A DNA stretch of 64,000 nucleotides from Chromatiaceae bacterium (GTDB lineage: Bacteria > Pseudomonadota > Gammaproteobacteria > Chromatiales > Chromatiaceae): NCBI GenBank assembly GCA_024235315.1, contig JACKMP010000005.1, forward strand, positions 124,001 through 188,000. Direction: 5' to 3'. The translations under genes were made by a program, and so were the position numbers. The notes beneath the pieces are model-generated. The model saw nothing but the letters and a program-made list of their open reading frames with translations. It was not told the DNA's origin and ran no database searches. Positions 24,367 through 34,136 of this stretch are shown piece by piece. Positions within the stretch are counted from its first letter, which is position 1. Each line of letters opens with the position of its first letter.

Positions 24367-26406
24367 CTAACGGTCCTGGGCGCCCACCAGCCAGCAACTC
24401 ACCCGTCTGCCCGGCGCAACCTCGACCGTTGCCGGATAGCGCTCCCGGCAGATTGCACTCGCGTGCGGACAGCGCGGATGAAAATGGCAGCCGCTTGGCG
24501 GATCGCTCGGTGATGGCATATCCCCTTCCAGCCTGATTACTTCCCTGTGGTGTGCCGGGTCAGCGACCGGCACCGCACTGAGCAGTGCAGCGGTATAGGG
24601 ATGCAGGGGTTCACGCAGCACGCTGTCGACGTCGCCGTATTCGACGATGCGGCCGAGATACATCACCGCCACCTCGTGTGCGAGGTAGGCGACGACCGAG
24701 ATGTTGTGCGTGATAAACAGGTACGACAGGCCCAGTTCAGCCTGCAGATCCTTGAGCAGATTGAGCACCTGCGCCTGCACCGAGACATCCAGGGCACTGG
24801 TCGGTTCATCGCACACGATCAGGCGCGGCTTGAGCGCCAGCGCGCGGGCAATTGCGATGCGCTGACGCTGCCCCCCTGAAAACTCGTGTGGATAACGGTC
24901 CGCAGCATTCGGCCGCATGCCGACCTGGTCCAGCAGCTTCTCCACCAGCACCCTGCGTTGTGCGCGATTACCGCCAAGACCCTGTGCCACCAGGCCCTCG
25001 GCGATGATGTCCTCGACCAGCATGCGCGGATTCATCGACGACGCGGGATCCTGGAAGATGATCTGAAACTCCCTCCGCAGGCGACGCAGTTCGCGGCCCT
25101 TGACGCTGGCCAGATCGACGCCGTCGAACAGCACCCGGCCGGCGGTCGGCCCAGGCAGCTGCAGTATCGCCTTGCCGACCGTCGTCTTGCCGCAACCGGA
25201 CTCGCCCACCAGTGCAACGGTGCGCCCGGTCGGGATCGCAAGATCAAGCCCGTCCACCGCCTTTACATAACCAACAACCCGCCGCAGGATCCCCGCCTGG
25301 ATGGGGAAATGCACCTTCAGTTGTTCCACCTGTAGCAGCTGATCGGCCGTTTGCGATGCAGCCGTCTCACCCACAACCGCCGCAGCTGCCGAATCCGGCA
25401 TCTGCTCCATGGTCAGGTGACAGCGATAGCCATCCTGCGGTGCACCGCGCCAAGGTGGCAGGCTGCTGCGACAGGCATCGTGCACCAGCTCGCAACGATC
25501 AGCGAAACGGCAGCTGTTGAAGGGCTGATCCAGTGCAGGCACGATGCCGGGGATCACATCGAGCCCGTGGCCACGCTTGGCAGCATCGGGAACTGATCTG
25601 AACAGCTTGCGACTGTAGGGGTGCGCAGGCCGCTCGAAAAAGCTCTTGACGTCGCTGATCTCCAGCAGCTGTCCCGCATACATGACCCCGACCCGATCCG
25701 CCATCTCAGCCACCACACCCAGGTCATGGGTGATCAGCAGGATCGCCATATCGGTTTCCTGCTGCAGTTTTCTGAGGAGATCGAGCACCTGTGCCTGGAT
25801 CGTGACGTCCAGCGCCGTGGTCGGCTCGTCGGCAATCAACAATGCCGGACGTCCAGCCAACGCCATCGCAATCATCACGCGTTGCTTCATGCCACCGGAC
25901 AGCTGGTGCGGATACGCCTTCAACCGCTCCTGCGGATCGGGTATTCCAACCGCACGGAACAACTCGGCCACCCTCGACCTGACCTTGCCACGACTGTCGG
26001 GGTCATGCAGACGGACCGCCTCGGCGACCTGTTCACCGACAGTCATCACCGGATTCAGCGAGGTCATCGGCTCCTGAAAGATCATTCCGATTCGACCACC
26101 CCGCTCGGCCCGCATTTCCGCTTCGGACAGTGCACGCAGCGACTGCCCGTCAAGCAGTACATCACCGGCAACGATGCGCCCCGAGTGCGGCAACAGGCGC
26201 ATGATCGACAGTGCGATCATCGATTTCCCGCAACCGGACTCACCAAGCAATACGAATGTCTCGCCGCGGCGAATACTCAGGCTGACCCCGTCGACAGCAC
26301 GTACCGGCGTGGTGTCGCTCCCCAGATGGGTGGACAGATCCTCGATCGCCAGCAATGGTGGCCTCGACATCGGCTGCTCGTGTGTGGCTTTCATCGTGCG
26401 GCTCAT
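24367..26406 (-). CDS. peptide ABC transporter, two fused ATPase domains (YejF-like)
   Basis: A 679-residue protein with two complete OppD/OppF-type nucleotide-binding domains in one chain. NBD1 (about residues 15-275) has GESGCGKSM and signature LSGGMKQR; NBD2 (about 345-600) has GESGCGKTT and FSGGQRQR; each ends in a Cys-bearing C-terminal extension (NSCRFADRCE, GCHFHPRCPHASAIC). Fused ATPases of this kind occur in YejF and GsiA. The start is coupled to the preceding permease by ATGA. Last gene of a four-gene minus-strand transporter operon, likely for oligopeptides. Confidence 0.92.
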   Translation of the reverse strand: MSRTMKATHEQPMSRPPLLAIEDLSTHLGSDTTPVRAVDGVSLSIRRGETFVLLGESGCGKSMIALSIMRLLPHSGRIVAGDVLLDGQSLRALSEAEMRAERGGRIGMIFQEPMTSLNPVMTVGEQVAEAVRLHDPDSRGKVRSRVAELFRAVGIPDPQERLKAYPHQLSGGMKQRVMIAMALAGRPALLIADEPTTALDVTIQAQVLDLLRKLQQETDMAILLITHDLGVVAEMADRVGVMYAGQLLEISDVKSFFERPAHPYSRKLFRSVPDAAKRGHGLDVIPGIVPALDQPFNSCRFADRCELVHDACRSSLPPWRGAPQDGYRCHLTMEQMPDSAAAAVVGETAASQTADQLLQVEQLKVHFPIQAGILRRVVGYVKAVDGLDLAIPTGRTVALVGESGCGKTTVGKAILQLPGPTAGRVLFDGVDLASVKGRELRRLRREFQIIFQDPASSMNPRMLVEDIIAEGLVAQGLGGNRAQRRVLVEKLLDQVGMRPNAADRYPHEFSGGQRQRIAIARALALKPRLIVCDEPTSALDVSVQAQVLNLLKDLQAELGLSYLFITHNISVVAYLAHEVAVMYLGRIVEYGDVDSVLREPLHPYTAALLSAVPVADPAHHREVIRLEGDMPSPSDPPSGCHFHPRCPHASAICRERYPATVEVAPGRRVSCWLVGAQDR

Positions 26407-27791
26407 CGCTGCTGTCTCAGGCGCGGATCGAAGGCGTCGCGCACCACGTCGGAAAAGAGATTGGCCGCCAGCACCAGGGTGAACATGAACCCGAAGGCCG
26501 CGAGCAGCGACCACCACACGACCGGCTCCCTGGCCAGTTCAAGGCGTGCCCCGTTGATCATATTGCCCCAGCTGTTGGTCGCCGGATCGACGCCGATACT
26601 TATGTACGAAAGTACCGCCTCCGCCAGCACCAGGCCGCTGAAATCGAGCACGATCGTGATCAGCACGATGTGCATCACATTGGGAACGACATGGCGCAAC
26701 AGAATGCGGAAATGACCGACCCCGAATGCACGTGCCGCCTGTACATACTCAAGCTCACGCAGTTTCAGCGCCTCGCCCCGCAACAGGCGGCACAGCGAGG
26801 TCCAGCTGGTTACACCAAGGATCAGGCACAAAAACAGCAGACGCAGGTCGGCGCGCTCGGTCAGGCTGTTGAATTCATCGGCATGATTGCTCATATAGAT
26901 CTGCATCATCAGCACAGCCGCCGCGATCAACAGTACCCCTGGTATCGAGTTCAGCGTCGTGTACAGATACTGAATGAAGTCGTCCACCCAACCGCGGAAG
27001 TACCCGGCCATGATCCCGAGCATGATCGCCGCCGGCAGCATGACCAGCGTGGTCACGGTACCGATGACCAGGCCGGTGCGGATGCTCTTGAGCGACTGGA
27101 AAAACACGTCCTCGCCTACCTTGTCCGTTCCCAACACGTGATAGTAGCCGGCCAGCTCCCACAGCGCGGCAAACATCATGATCAGCCCCAACGCGCTCCA
27201 GGCGCCGATGTGCCAGGGGTTGTCCATCCGGCCCATCAGCAGGCGATGCAGGCGACGTCGATCGAAGCGACACAACAGGATCAGCAGCGCGGCCCAGGCA
27301 AGCGCTCCGTTGAATGCACCGGACAGCGAGCGCCACGCGATATCAGCAGCCCTGCCGCTGCCGTCGGCATCCAGGTGCGCACCGCCGTAGAGCAGGCGCG
27401 GATAGTCCCGCACCAGGCTGCCGTCCGCCTGTTCCACGTTTTCCTTGCTGAACAGGTGGGACGAAAAAGGCGACGAGTAGGTCTTTTCACGTTGCGTGCG
27501 AAGCGGTCCCGCAATCACATCAAACAGGCTTAACACCTCGGTTGAATAGACCGGCTTGCCGTTGGCATCGTCGCTGGTCTTCGGATTGAAATGCAGCGTA
27601 TCGAGCAGTCCGATCAGAAGGTAAAACGCAAGCACGACCATCGTCGCCTGGCCGGTGCGACTACCGGCCACCCGCCGCCACGGCTGTAGCAGGTGCTCGT
27701 AACGGCGCGTATACCAGACCATCGCCATCGCCAGGCCCAGCAACAGGTAGATCAGGGCGTCCGTCCACAGTATGACCGGCTGAAACGGCAT
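26403..27791 (-). CDS. peptide ABC transporter permease, extended (YejE/DppC-like)
   Basis: A 462-residue permease, well above the usual 290-350. The C-terminal half is a standard DppC-type domain, with the EAA loop seen around ARAFGVGHFRILLRHVVPN. The N-terminal half adds helices (about residues 8-25, 50-68 and 160-175) and a periplasmic segment of some 90 residues containing HFNPKTSDDANGKPVYSTE. E. coli YejE also carries an N-terminal insertion before the core, but a shorter one. Coupled to the ATPase by ATGA and preceded by the second permease with a 3-bp gap. Confidence 0.9.
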   Translation of the reverse strand: MPFQPVILWTDALIYLLLGLAMAMVWYTRRYEHLLQPWRRVAGSRTGQATMVVLAFYLLIGLLDTLHFNPKTSDDANGKPVYSTEVLSLFDVIAGPLRTQREKTYSSPFSSHLFSKENVEQADGSLVRDYPRLLYGGAHLDADGSGRAADIAWRSLSGAFNGALAWAALLILLCRFDRRRLHRLLMGRMDNPWHIGAWSALGLIMMFAALWELAGYYHVLGTDKVGEDVFFQSLKSIRTGLVIGTVTTLVMLPAAIMLGIMAGYFRGWVDDFIQYLYTTLNSIPGVLLIAAAVLMMQIYMSNHADEFNSLTERADLRLLFLCLILGVTSWTSLCRLLRGEALKLRELEYVQAARAFGVGHFRILLRHVVPNVMHIVLITIVLDFSGLVLAEAVLSYISIGVDPATNSWGNMINGARLELAREPVVWWSLLAAFGFMFTLVLAANLFSDVVRDAFDPRLRQQR

Positions 27792-27794
27792 GAC

Positions 27795-28772
27795 TCAGTC
27801 CAGCCTCACGCGCGGATCGGCGATTGTGTAGGAGATATCGGTCAACAACAGGCCGAGGATATACAGCACCGCACCCAGGAACACCATGGCACGCACAATG
27901 GCGAAATCCTGGCTGTTGATCGCATCGATCGTGTAGCTTCCCAGACCCGGTATACCAAAGAACGACTCGGTGAGCAGACTGCCAATGAACAGCAATGGCA
28001 ACACAACGACCACCCCGGTCAGGATCGGGATCAGCGCATTGCGCAGCACATGGCGAAACAACACCAGGTGTTCGGAAACACCCTTGGCGCGTGCCGACCG
28101 GACATAGTCGCGATGAACCTCTTCGAGAAACAGCGTGCGGTACCAGCGGGTTCCTGAGCCGATGCCACCGACCACCCCGACGATCATCGGCAGGACGATG
28201 AACTTCCAGGCGTTTACACCGGTGTCGTAACCGGATATCGGCACCAGGTTCAGCACCTTTCCGACCAGGAACTGGCCACCGATGATGTAGAACAGCCCTG
28301 AGATCGACATCATTGCCACGCACAGCACCACACCCCAGAAATCCAGGTAGGTCGCACGAAAAAAGGCCAGCAGCAATGCAAAAGTGATATTCACGGCGAG
28401 ACCGATCAGCAGCGTCGGCACCGCGATCGCGAGGCTGGGCCACATGCGCTGCGATATGTCATGGCCGATATCACGCCCGCTGTCGGACTGACCGAAGTCG
28501 AACAGAAACAAGCGGATCGATTTTTCGAACAGAATCGTGTCGGTGAACACTGCGGCACCCTGCTGCGCCGTGTTGACCAACAGTGGCCTGTCGTAACCAT
28601 GATCCTGTTTCCAGGACTGGATGGCTGCGTCGGTCACACGCTTGCTGCCAAGGTGCATTCTCGCCATGTCGTCAGGTGAATTGACCACAAAGAACAGCAC
28701 GAAGGTGAGCGCATTCACGCCAATCAGGATTGGCAGGGCGTACAACAGGCGACGAATGATGTAGGCAGTCAC
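27795..28772 (-). CDS. peptide ABC transporter permease (YejB/DppB-like)
   Basis: A 325-residue inner membrane permease of the DppB type. The N-terminal MTAYIIRRLLYALPILIGVNALTF is the hallmark of this family; further helices lie near residues 100-125, 140-165, 185-205, 255-275 and 290-310. The EAA loop is visible around VRSARAKGVSEHLVLFRHVLRNA. It pairs with the longer permease to form the channel. The start overlaps the binding-protein gene by ATGA. Confidence 0.93.
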   Translation of the reverse strand: MTAYIIRRLLYALPILIGVNALTFVLFFVVNSPDDMARMHLGSKRVTDAAIQSWKQDHGYDRPLLVNTAQQGAAVFTDTILFEKSIRLFLFDFGQSDSGRDIGHDISQRMWPSLAIAVPTLLIGLAVNITFALLLAFFRATYLDFWGVVLCVAMMSISGLFYIIGGQFLVGKVLNLVPISGYDTGVNAWKFIVLPMIVGVVGGIGSGTRWYRTLFLEEVHRDYVRSARAKGVSEHLVLFRHVLRNALIPILTGVVVVLPLLFIGSLLTESFFGIPGLGSYTIDAINSQDFAIVRAMVFLGAVLYILGLLLTDISYTIADPRVRLD

Positions 28773-30994
28773 AGCGCCCTACTCCTTTCTCGCGCACGAA
28801 ATCCGCGTATCGCGGGGATCAGCGACACGACCAGCAGTCCGAGCAGCAGCCCGACCGGCCACAGCACCGGTCGGTTCCACGCCTGTTGTGCTGCCGCACG
28901 CACTGGGCCGTCCACGCGCTTGTATTTCAGCGTGTTGTTGGCCATCAGGTGCGGTTTGGCGTTCTTGTACCAGGCATGGTGAAGGCTGAATGCCTTGGGG
29001 AAGAAGCCGAACAGCCAGGGTGATTCCTCGCGCAGGATCCCGACCATGCGATCAATGACCGCCTGCCGCTCCTCGCCGTTGGGCAGGTCTTTCATCCTGA
29101 CGAACAACTCGTCGAATTCGGCATTGCTGAAATTGGCCGCATTCTCCCCCTTGGACTCGACCTTGGCATTGGGGCCGTACAGCAGAAAGAAGAAATTCTC
29201 CGGGTCCGGGTAGTCTGCATTCCAGCCCCAGCTGAAAATCTGCGCGGTACCGGTAAGCATCTTGTCCTGAAAGCGATTGTAGTCAGTGGCCCGGATGACC
29301 AACTCAATGCCCAGCTTGGCGAGCTGCTTGCGATACCACTGCAGTGTCGCCTTGCTGTCCGGCCCGGCCGCCGGGGTATCGTAGTAAAGGATCAGCGGAC
29401 CACCGGACTGCGGATCACGCCCCCCGGCATAACCGGCCTTTTCCAGCAACTGCTGCGCCTGTTCGATACCGCGCCGTCGCGCGACACCGTTCAGCCATTC
29501 GTGCGTGATCGGGTTGACGCCCTGCTCACCATCGCGATAGCCGAATATGCCAGGCGGCAGCGGGCTCTGTGCCACCTCGCCACGGCCGTTCTGGAAGATA
29601 GAGATGAATTCCTCGAAATCCATCGCAATGGCGATTGCCTGGCGCAGCAGGCGCGCACGCTCGCTGTCTCCACCTACCACCGGGTCCAGCATATTGAAGC
29701 CCGTATAGAACACCGATGTCTCGATTGCGGTACTCAGGCGAATACCCTTTTCAATCATCGACTCGGTCAGGCTCGCTTCGCCGCTGCTGCCGAACTGCAC
29801 CGCCTGATCGAAACTGTCGGAACCGATTCCGGAGTTGTCGTAGTAGCCCTGCAGGAACTTGTTCCAGCGCGGGATCGCTTCGTTCTCCAGCGAATACACT
29901 GCGCGATCAATAAATGGCATCGGGCGTCCCGCATCATCCAGCAGACCCTCTTCACGTGCATCCTGTGGACCATCCGACGGATAACGCTCGCCGTGAAAAT
30001 TGGGATTGCGCACCAGCACCATCCGCAGGTTCGGATTGTTCTCGGTCAACATGAAGGGGCCTGTACCGATCGGGTACCAGTGCAGATTGACGTTCTTTTC
30101 GTCCAACCCCGGCTGCTGGTAGAAGCGTTCTGCCTCCCAGGGCATCGGGGCAAAGAAATTCATCGCCAGCCAGAACACAAACTGCGGATATTTCTTTTCG
30201 ATGCGAATGCGATAGGTGTAGCGATCGATCTCTTCGACACCAGCCATATCGATAGTGCGCAGGTCGAGCCAGGGCCTGGTCTCACCCGTCTTCGCCACCA
30301 ACTGCTCATAGGCCGCTTTGGATTCAGCGGCGAAGTCGGCAAAGCCGCGAATATGCCCCGCCATCAGGCCTGCCACCGGTGAATGGTTGGCGGTAAACGC
30401 CAGCCGCTTGATCTGATAGATGTAGTCAGCGGCCACCAGTTCACGCGTACCTGTCAGCGGAAAATCGGCAAGGGTGTTGACGCGCAGCGTCTGCCCGGCG
30501 CTGAGCGGCCAGTACGCCGGGCTGCCGTCAGTATTGACTGCCAGTGCCGGATGCGGCTGGTAACGGATACCTGGCTGGATGCGCAGGATGTAGTCGGTAT
30601 AGGCGACATCGGCAGCGGGCGCCTGGTCGTTCAGTTCGGAACCGTCATGTGCGTAGTACCGAATCTGCGGCATGTCCGCCGCTGTCAGTGGAACCAGGCT
30701 GTAGGGGCGCCGCAGAAAATGATATTGCAGCGGCGGCTCGTAGACCTGCGAAATGAACGCCCACTCGTTTGAGCTGTAGGAGCGAGCCGGATCTAAATGT
30801 TTGGGACGTTCAGAAAATGAACTGTAAAAAACCGCCTTTGCAGACTCCCCTGCGCGATAAGGGTCATTCCACGCCTGTTCGGTGCAACCGGTCAAAGTTA
30901 CCAGCACCGCCAGTACCAGCGTCCAACCGAACCGGCTCCGACGAGACCGCGAAACTTTGAATGCCGGAAATCTTTGAGTTAAGTTACGCGCCAT
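28769..30994 (-). CDS. peptide ABC transporter substrate-binding lipoprotein with C-terminal helix (YejA-like)
   Basis: A 741-residue family 5 solute-binding protein. After a basic N-terminus and hydrophobic segment a lipobox (LTGC, about residue 37) is seen, so it is probably a lipoprotein. The long periplasmic part has family 5 features (DPARSYSSNEWAFISQVYEPP, IQPGIRYQPHP, YDTPAAGPDSKATLQWYRKQL, GWNADYPDPENFF). Unusually, a second hydrophobic helix lies at the C-terminus (about 709-728, LWPVGLLLGLLVVSLIPAI) with a basic end, so the protein may be anchored at both ends. First gene of the transporter operon. Confidence 0.9.
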   Translation of the reverse strand: MARNLTQRFPAFKVSRSRRSRFGWTLVLAVLVTLTGCTEQAWNDPYRAGESAKAVFYSSFSERPKHLDPARSYSSNEWAFISQVYEPPLQYHFLRRPYSLVPLTAADMPQIRYYAHDGSELNDQAPAADVAYTDYILRIQPGIRYQPHPALAVNTDGSPAYWPLSAGQTLRVNTLADFPLTGTRELVAADYIYQIKRLAFTANHSPVAGLMAGHIRGFADFAAESKAAYEQLVAKTGETRPWLDLRTIDMAGVEEIDRYTYRIRIEKKYPQFVFWLAMNFFAPMPWEAERFYQQPGLDEKNVNLHWYPIGTGPFMLTENNPNLRMVLVRNPNFHGERYPSDGPQDAREEGLLDDAGRPMPFIDRAVYSLENEAIPRWNKFLQGYYDNSGIGSDSFDQAVQFGSSGEASLTESMIEKGIRLSTAIETSVFYTGFNMLDPVVGGDSERARLLRQAIAIAMDFEEFISIFQNGRGEVAQSPLPPGIFGYRDGEQGVNPITHEWLNGVARRRGIEQAQQLLEKAGYAGGRDPQSGGPLILYYDTPAAGPDSKATLQWYRKQLAKLGIELVIRATDYNRFQDKMLTGTAQIFSWGWNADYPDPENFFFLLYGPNAKVESKGENAANFSNAEFDELFVRMKDLPNGEERQAVIDRMVGILREESPWLFGFFPKAFSLHHAWYKNAKPHLMANNTLKYKRVDGPVRAAAQQAWNRPVLWPVGLLLGLLVVSLIPAIRGFRARERSRAL

Positions 30995-31115
30995 TCTTTG
31001 AACGTTTTCGTGTCAGGCTTCGGGCATCACAAAAAGCCCGATGATGATCGCATTGCAGCGGGTGTCTGTCAGCCCGTTTGTTCCCCACCAGGATTCAGGA
31101 TCGCGAGGAAATCAT

Positions 31116-31892
31116 ATGGGATTCTTAGACAACAAACGCGCGCTGATTGTCGGCGTCGCGAGCAATCGCTCGATTGCCTACGGTATCGCCAAGGCGATGC
31201 ATCGCGAAGGCGCCGAACTCGCCTTCACCTACCAGGGTGAGAAGCTGCGCGACCGGGTGACCGGTTTCGCCGCGGAGTTCGGCTCGGACATTGTGTTGCC
31301 ACTCGACGTCGGCAGCGACGAGGAGATCGACTCGGCATTCGCTCAACTGGCACAGCGCTGGGACGGTCTGGACTGCCTGATCCACTCGGTTGGCTTCGCC
31401 CCGCGTGAGCAACTCGAGGGCTCGTATATCGACGCAGTGACGCGTGACGGCTTCCGTATCGCACACGATATCAGCGCCTACAGCCTTGCCGCGCTGGCCA
31501 AGGCGGGGCGCACGATGATGCAGGGGCGCAACGGTGCCATCGTCACGATGAGCTACCTGGGTGCCGTGCGTACAGTTCCCAACTATAACGTCATGGGGGT
31601 GGCCAAGGCCGCGCTCGAGGCCAACGTGCGTTACCTGGCCGATGCGCTCGGCCCGGAAGGGACACGCGTCAATGCGGTATCGGCGGGTCCGATCAGGACA
31701 CTGGCAGCCTCCGGGATCAGCGGCTTTCGGGGCATGCTCGCCGAGGCAGAACAAAAGACGCCTCTGCGACGAAATGTCACGATCGACGAGGTCGGCAACG
31801 CAACGGCATTTCTGTGCTCGGACCTGGCATCGGGTATCACAGGTGATGTGCTGTACGTCGACTCCGGGTACCACATTCTGGGCATGGCATAG
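31116..31892 (+). CDS. fabI: enoyl-ACP reductase (NADH)
   Basis: A 258-residue short-chain dehydrogenase performing the last reduction in the fatty-acid elongation cycle. The FabI-specific nucleotide loop GVASNRSIAYGIAKAM, the catalytic pair Y-x6-K in YNVMGVAK, and AVSAGPIRTLAASGISGF are present. The start at 31116 has GAGGAAA about 6 nt upstream and is the family start; the frame to 31041 is non-coding. A strong terminator follows. The divergent transporter operon starts 121 bp upstream. Confidence 0.96.
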   Translation: MGFLDNKRALIVGVASNRSIAYGIAKAMHREGAELAFTYQGEKLRDRVTGFAAEFGSDIVLPLDVGSDEEIDSAFAQLAQRWDGLDCLIHSVGFAPREQLEGSYIDAVTRDGFRIAHDISAYSLAALAKAGRTMMQGRNGAIVTMSYLGAVRTVPNYNVMGVAKAALEANVRYLADALGPEGTRVNAVSAGPIRTLAASGISGFRGMLAEAEQKTPLRRNVTIDEVGNATAFLCSDLASGITGDVLYVDSGYHILGMA

Positions 31893-31920
31893 ACGGACCC
31901 TCCTCGAAGCACCTGAGCAA

Positions 31921-31947
31921 AAAAAGCGGCCGCCTGGCCGCTTTTTT
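31921..31947. terminator. bidirectional intrinsic terminator, fabI / ppiD
   Basis: A perfect stem AAAAAGCGGCC / GGCCGCTTTTT with a 4-nt loop lies between the convergent fabI and ppiD genes. T-runs flank it on both strands, so it can end transcripts from both sides. Confidence 0.92.
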
Positions 31948-31972
31948 CGTTAACCCGCTTTGCGCTGTGCAC

Positions 31973-33889
31973 TCATTCCTTGATCGGAACAAGTTTGATG
32001 TCTGCCTGTTCGCGCAGGCTGCGGGTGACATAGTTCAGTTGCGCATTCGCCGCCTGCGCCACAGCCTGTTCCATCACCGCGGCCCGTTCAGCCTGCGGCA
32101 TCGATGCCAGCTCCCCACCCTGCGCCGAGGCGAGCTCGATCAGGAAATAGTCGCCCTCTGCCGACACCACACCGGCATATTGCGGCTTCGACGACTGAGG
32201 TGGCGCCAGACCAAACACCTTGTCCAGTATCTCGGCGGGAACAACACGGTCATCGCGCCCGATCTTGCCGGGCTCCTCGATCACCCATGCGTGCTCAGCC
32301 GCCAGGTCCGCCAGATTCTTGCTGCCGGATTCGAGTTCTCCGACAAAGGTCGCACCGGTCTGCGCCGCCACTTCGGACGCATTGGTCTTCCTGAAATCGG
32401 ATTCGATGGTCGCCCGGATCTCGTCGAATCCCTTGACGCCGGCAGGCTCGTGCTCCGCGACCCGCACCACGACTGCGCGCTGTGAGCCGACCTCGATGAG
32501 TTCACTGTTATGTCCCTCGACCAACACGTCGTCCGAGAACACCGCATTCATGACCTTGGGATCGTCAAGTGGTGCAGGCAGCTGACCGTTTCGCGTCACC
32601 CAGTCAGTCGTACTGACTGTCAGGCCCAACGCCTCTGCGGCCGGCGTCAGGCTGGCCGAGTTCTCATAAGCCAGTTGCGCCAGTCTCTCCGCGTAGTCGA
32701 AATACAGGTTCTCGGCCTCGAACTTGCGATACGCCGCTTCGATTTTTTCGCGCATATCGGCAAAACTGGCATCCGACCCGCCACGCACATCGGTCACCTG
32801 GATAATGTGGAAACCAAACTCGGTGCGCACCGGATCACTGAGTTCTCCTTTCGGCAGAGCAAAAGCTGCATCCTCGAACGCCGTGACCATCAGGCCTCGC
32901 TCGACCCAACCGAGGTCCCCGCCGCTCTTCGCCGAGCCGGGATCATCCGAGTTTTCCTGCGCGATGCTGGCGAAATCAGCACCACCACGCAGCTGCGCGA
33001 GCAAGTCATCGGCCTTGGCCTGCGCTTTGGCCACGTCCTCATCACCCGCACCTGCCGCAATCGCGACCAGGATGTGTCGCATCTCGCGCTCTTCACGCGC
33101 GACGAACTCTGCCCTGTGGTCACGGAAATACTGTTGCAACGCCTCGTCGCTTACCTCGACCAACCCACCGAGCGAGGACGCGTCCAACAGCAGGTAGCTG
33201 GCCTGCACCCGTTCGGGCGTCCGGTAACGATCCAGATTGCTTTCATAATAACGCCGCAACTGATCTTCACCCGGGACCGCCTGGTCGATGAAAGAGGCTG
33301 CGGGCACCCGCGCATAACGCACGGTACGCTGCTCGGCACCCAGGCGGATGCGCGTCTTGAGATCCGCCTCGGTCACAAACACGGTCTCGCGAATACCACT
33401 GCGCAACTGCGACAGCGCGAGGTCCTGGCGCACACCCTGTTCGAAGCTGACACGGCTCATGCCGCGATTGCGGACCGCGGCTTCATAGGCCTGCTGGTCG
33501 AATTGGCCGTCTCTCTGAAATGCCGGCACCGAGACGATGAATCCACGCGCCTGCGCATCACCGGTGCGCAGGTTCCAATCACCGGCGCTATCGGCCAGCA
33601 ATCTCTCCTCGATCATCGCATTCAGCACTTGCGGCTTCAGCCGGGCATCATCGAAAAGCTCGGCGCTGTAGTTGTCGCCAAGTGAGAATCGCAGGTTTTC
33701 ACGGAAATCGCGCACCCGCTGATCGAGCATGCGCTGGGTGATCTTTTCGCCGTTGACGACAGCCACCTCAGGCTCGCTGCCGGTGCCGAGATATTCCTGA
33801 ATACCCCAGAGGGCAAACGGGACGCTGATAAGAATGACGATGGTCCAGGCGATCCAGCCCTGGGCTTTTTCTCTTATGGCCTGCAGCAT
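31973..33889 (-). CDS. ppiD: periplasmic folding chaperone PpiD (SurA_N plus parvulin)
   Basis: A 638-residue inner-membrane-anchored periplasmic chaperone working near the Sec translocon. One N-terminal helix (about residues 12-30, AWTIVILISVPFALWGIQEY) is followed by a SurA_N-like domain (YSAELFDDARLKPQVLNAMI), a central parvulin domain at about 265-365 (REMRHILVAIAAG, FASIAQENSDDPGSAKSGGDL, GWVERG) and a C-terminal helical region. Length and order match E. coli PpiD (623). It follows hupB and two tRNA genes, in the lon-hupB-ppiD order typical of gammaproteobacteria. Confidence 0.95.
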   Translation of the reverse strand: MLQAIREKAQGWIAWTIVILISVPFALWGIQEYLGTGSEPEVAVVNGEKITQRMLDQRVRDFRENLRFSLGDNYSAELFDDARLKPQVLNAMIEERLLADSAGDWNLRTGDAQARGFIVSVPAFQRDGQFDQQAYEAAVRNRGMSRVSFEQGVRQDLALSQLRSGIRETVFVTEADLKTRIRLGAEQRTVRYARVPAASFIDQAVPGEDQLRRYYESNLDRYRTPERVQASYLLLDASSLGGLVEVSDEALQQYFRDHRAEFVAREEREMRHILVAIAAGAGDEDVAKAQAKADDLLAQLRGGADFASIAQENSDDPGSAKSGGDLGWVERGLMVTAFEDAAFALPKGELSDPVRTEFGFHIIQVTDVRGGSDASFADMREKIEAAYRKFEAENLYFDYAERLAQLAYENSASLTPAAEALGLTVSTTDWVTRNGQLPAPLDDPKVMNAVFSDDVLVEGHNSELIEVGSQRAVVVRVAEHEPAGVKGFDEIRATIESDFRKTNASEVAAQTGATFVGELESGSKNLADLAAEHAWVIEEPGKIGRDDRVVPAEILDKVFGLAPPQSSKPQYAGVVSAEGDYFLIELASAQGGELASMPQAERAAVMEQAVAQAANAQLNYVTRSLREQADIKLVPIKE

Positions 33890-33923
33890 ATTTCGCTTAA
33901 GTCTGTTGCAAAGTCGGAAAAGA

Positions 33924-33951
33924 AAACGGGGTATCGAACGATACCCCGTTT
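33924..33951 (-). terminator. terminator after the tRNA-Val / tRNA-Asp pair
   Basis: A 13-bp perfect stem AAACGGGGTATCG / CGATACCCCGTTT, followed on the minus strand by a short T-run, lies between tRNA-Asp and ppiD. It probably ends the hupB-tRNA transcript. Confidence 0.8.
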
Positions 33952-33962
33952 AACCCTAGATA

Positions 33963-34039
33963 TGGCGGAGTGGACGGGGCTCGAACCCGCGACCCCCGGC
34001 GTGACAGGCCGGTATTCTAACCAACTGAACTACCACTCC
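33963..34039 (-). tRNA. tRNA-Asp (GUC)
   Basis: A full 77-nt cloverleaf on the minus strand with encoded CCA. The 7-bp acceptor stem is GGAGTGG / CCACTCC with discriminator G. D arm AGTTCAGTTGGTTAGA, anticodon stem CCGGC with loop CTGTCAC giving anticodon GUC, and T arm with GGTTCGAGCC are all regular. Confidence 0.97.
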
Positions 34040-34046
34040 AGATTCT

Positions 34047-34122
34047 TGGTGGGTGCTGCAGGGATCGAACCTGCGACCCTCGCCTTGTAAGGGCGATGCT
34101 CTCCCAGCTGAGCTAAGCACCC
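34047..34122 (-). tRNA. tRNA-Val (UAC)
   Basis: A 76-nt cloverleaf on the minus strand with encoded CCA. Acceptor stem GGGTGCT / AGCACCC, discriminator A, anticodon loop CTTACAA giving anticodon UAC, and T loop GTTCGATCC are standard. It lies 14 bp after hupB and 7 bp before tRNA-Asp, so all three may share a transcript. Confidence 0.97.
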
Positions 34123-34136
34123 CGATACGAGGCGCG

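Noticed and set aside
26355..27533. A 392-residue plus-strand open frame opposite the transporter genes
   Set aside because: Antisense to two certain ABC transporter genes, rich in Gln/His from reversed hydrophobic codons.
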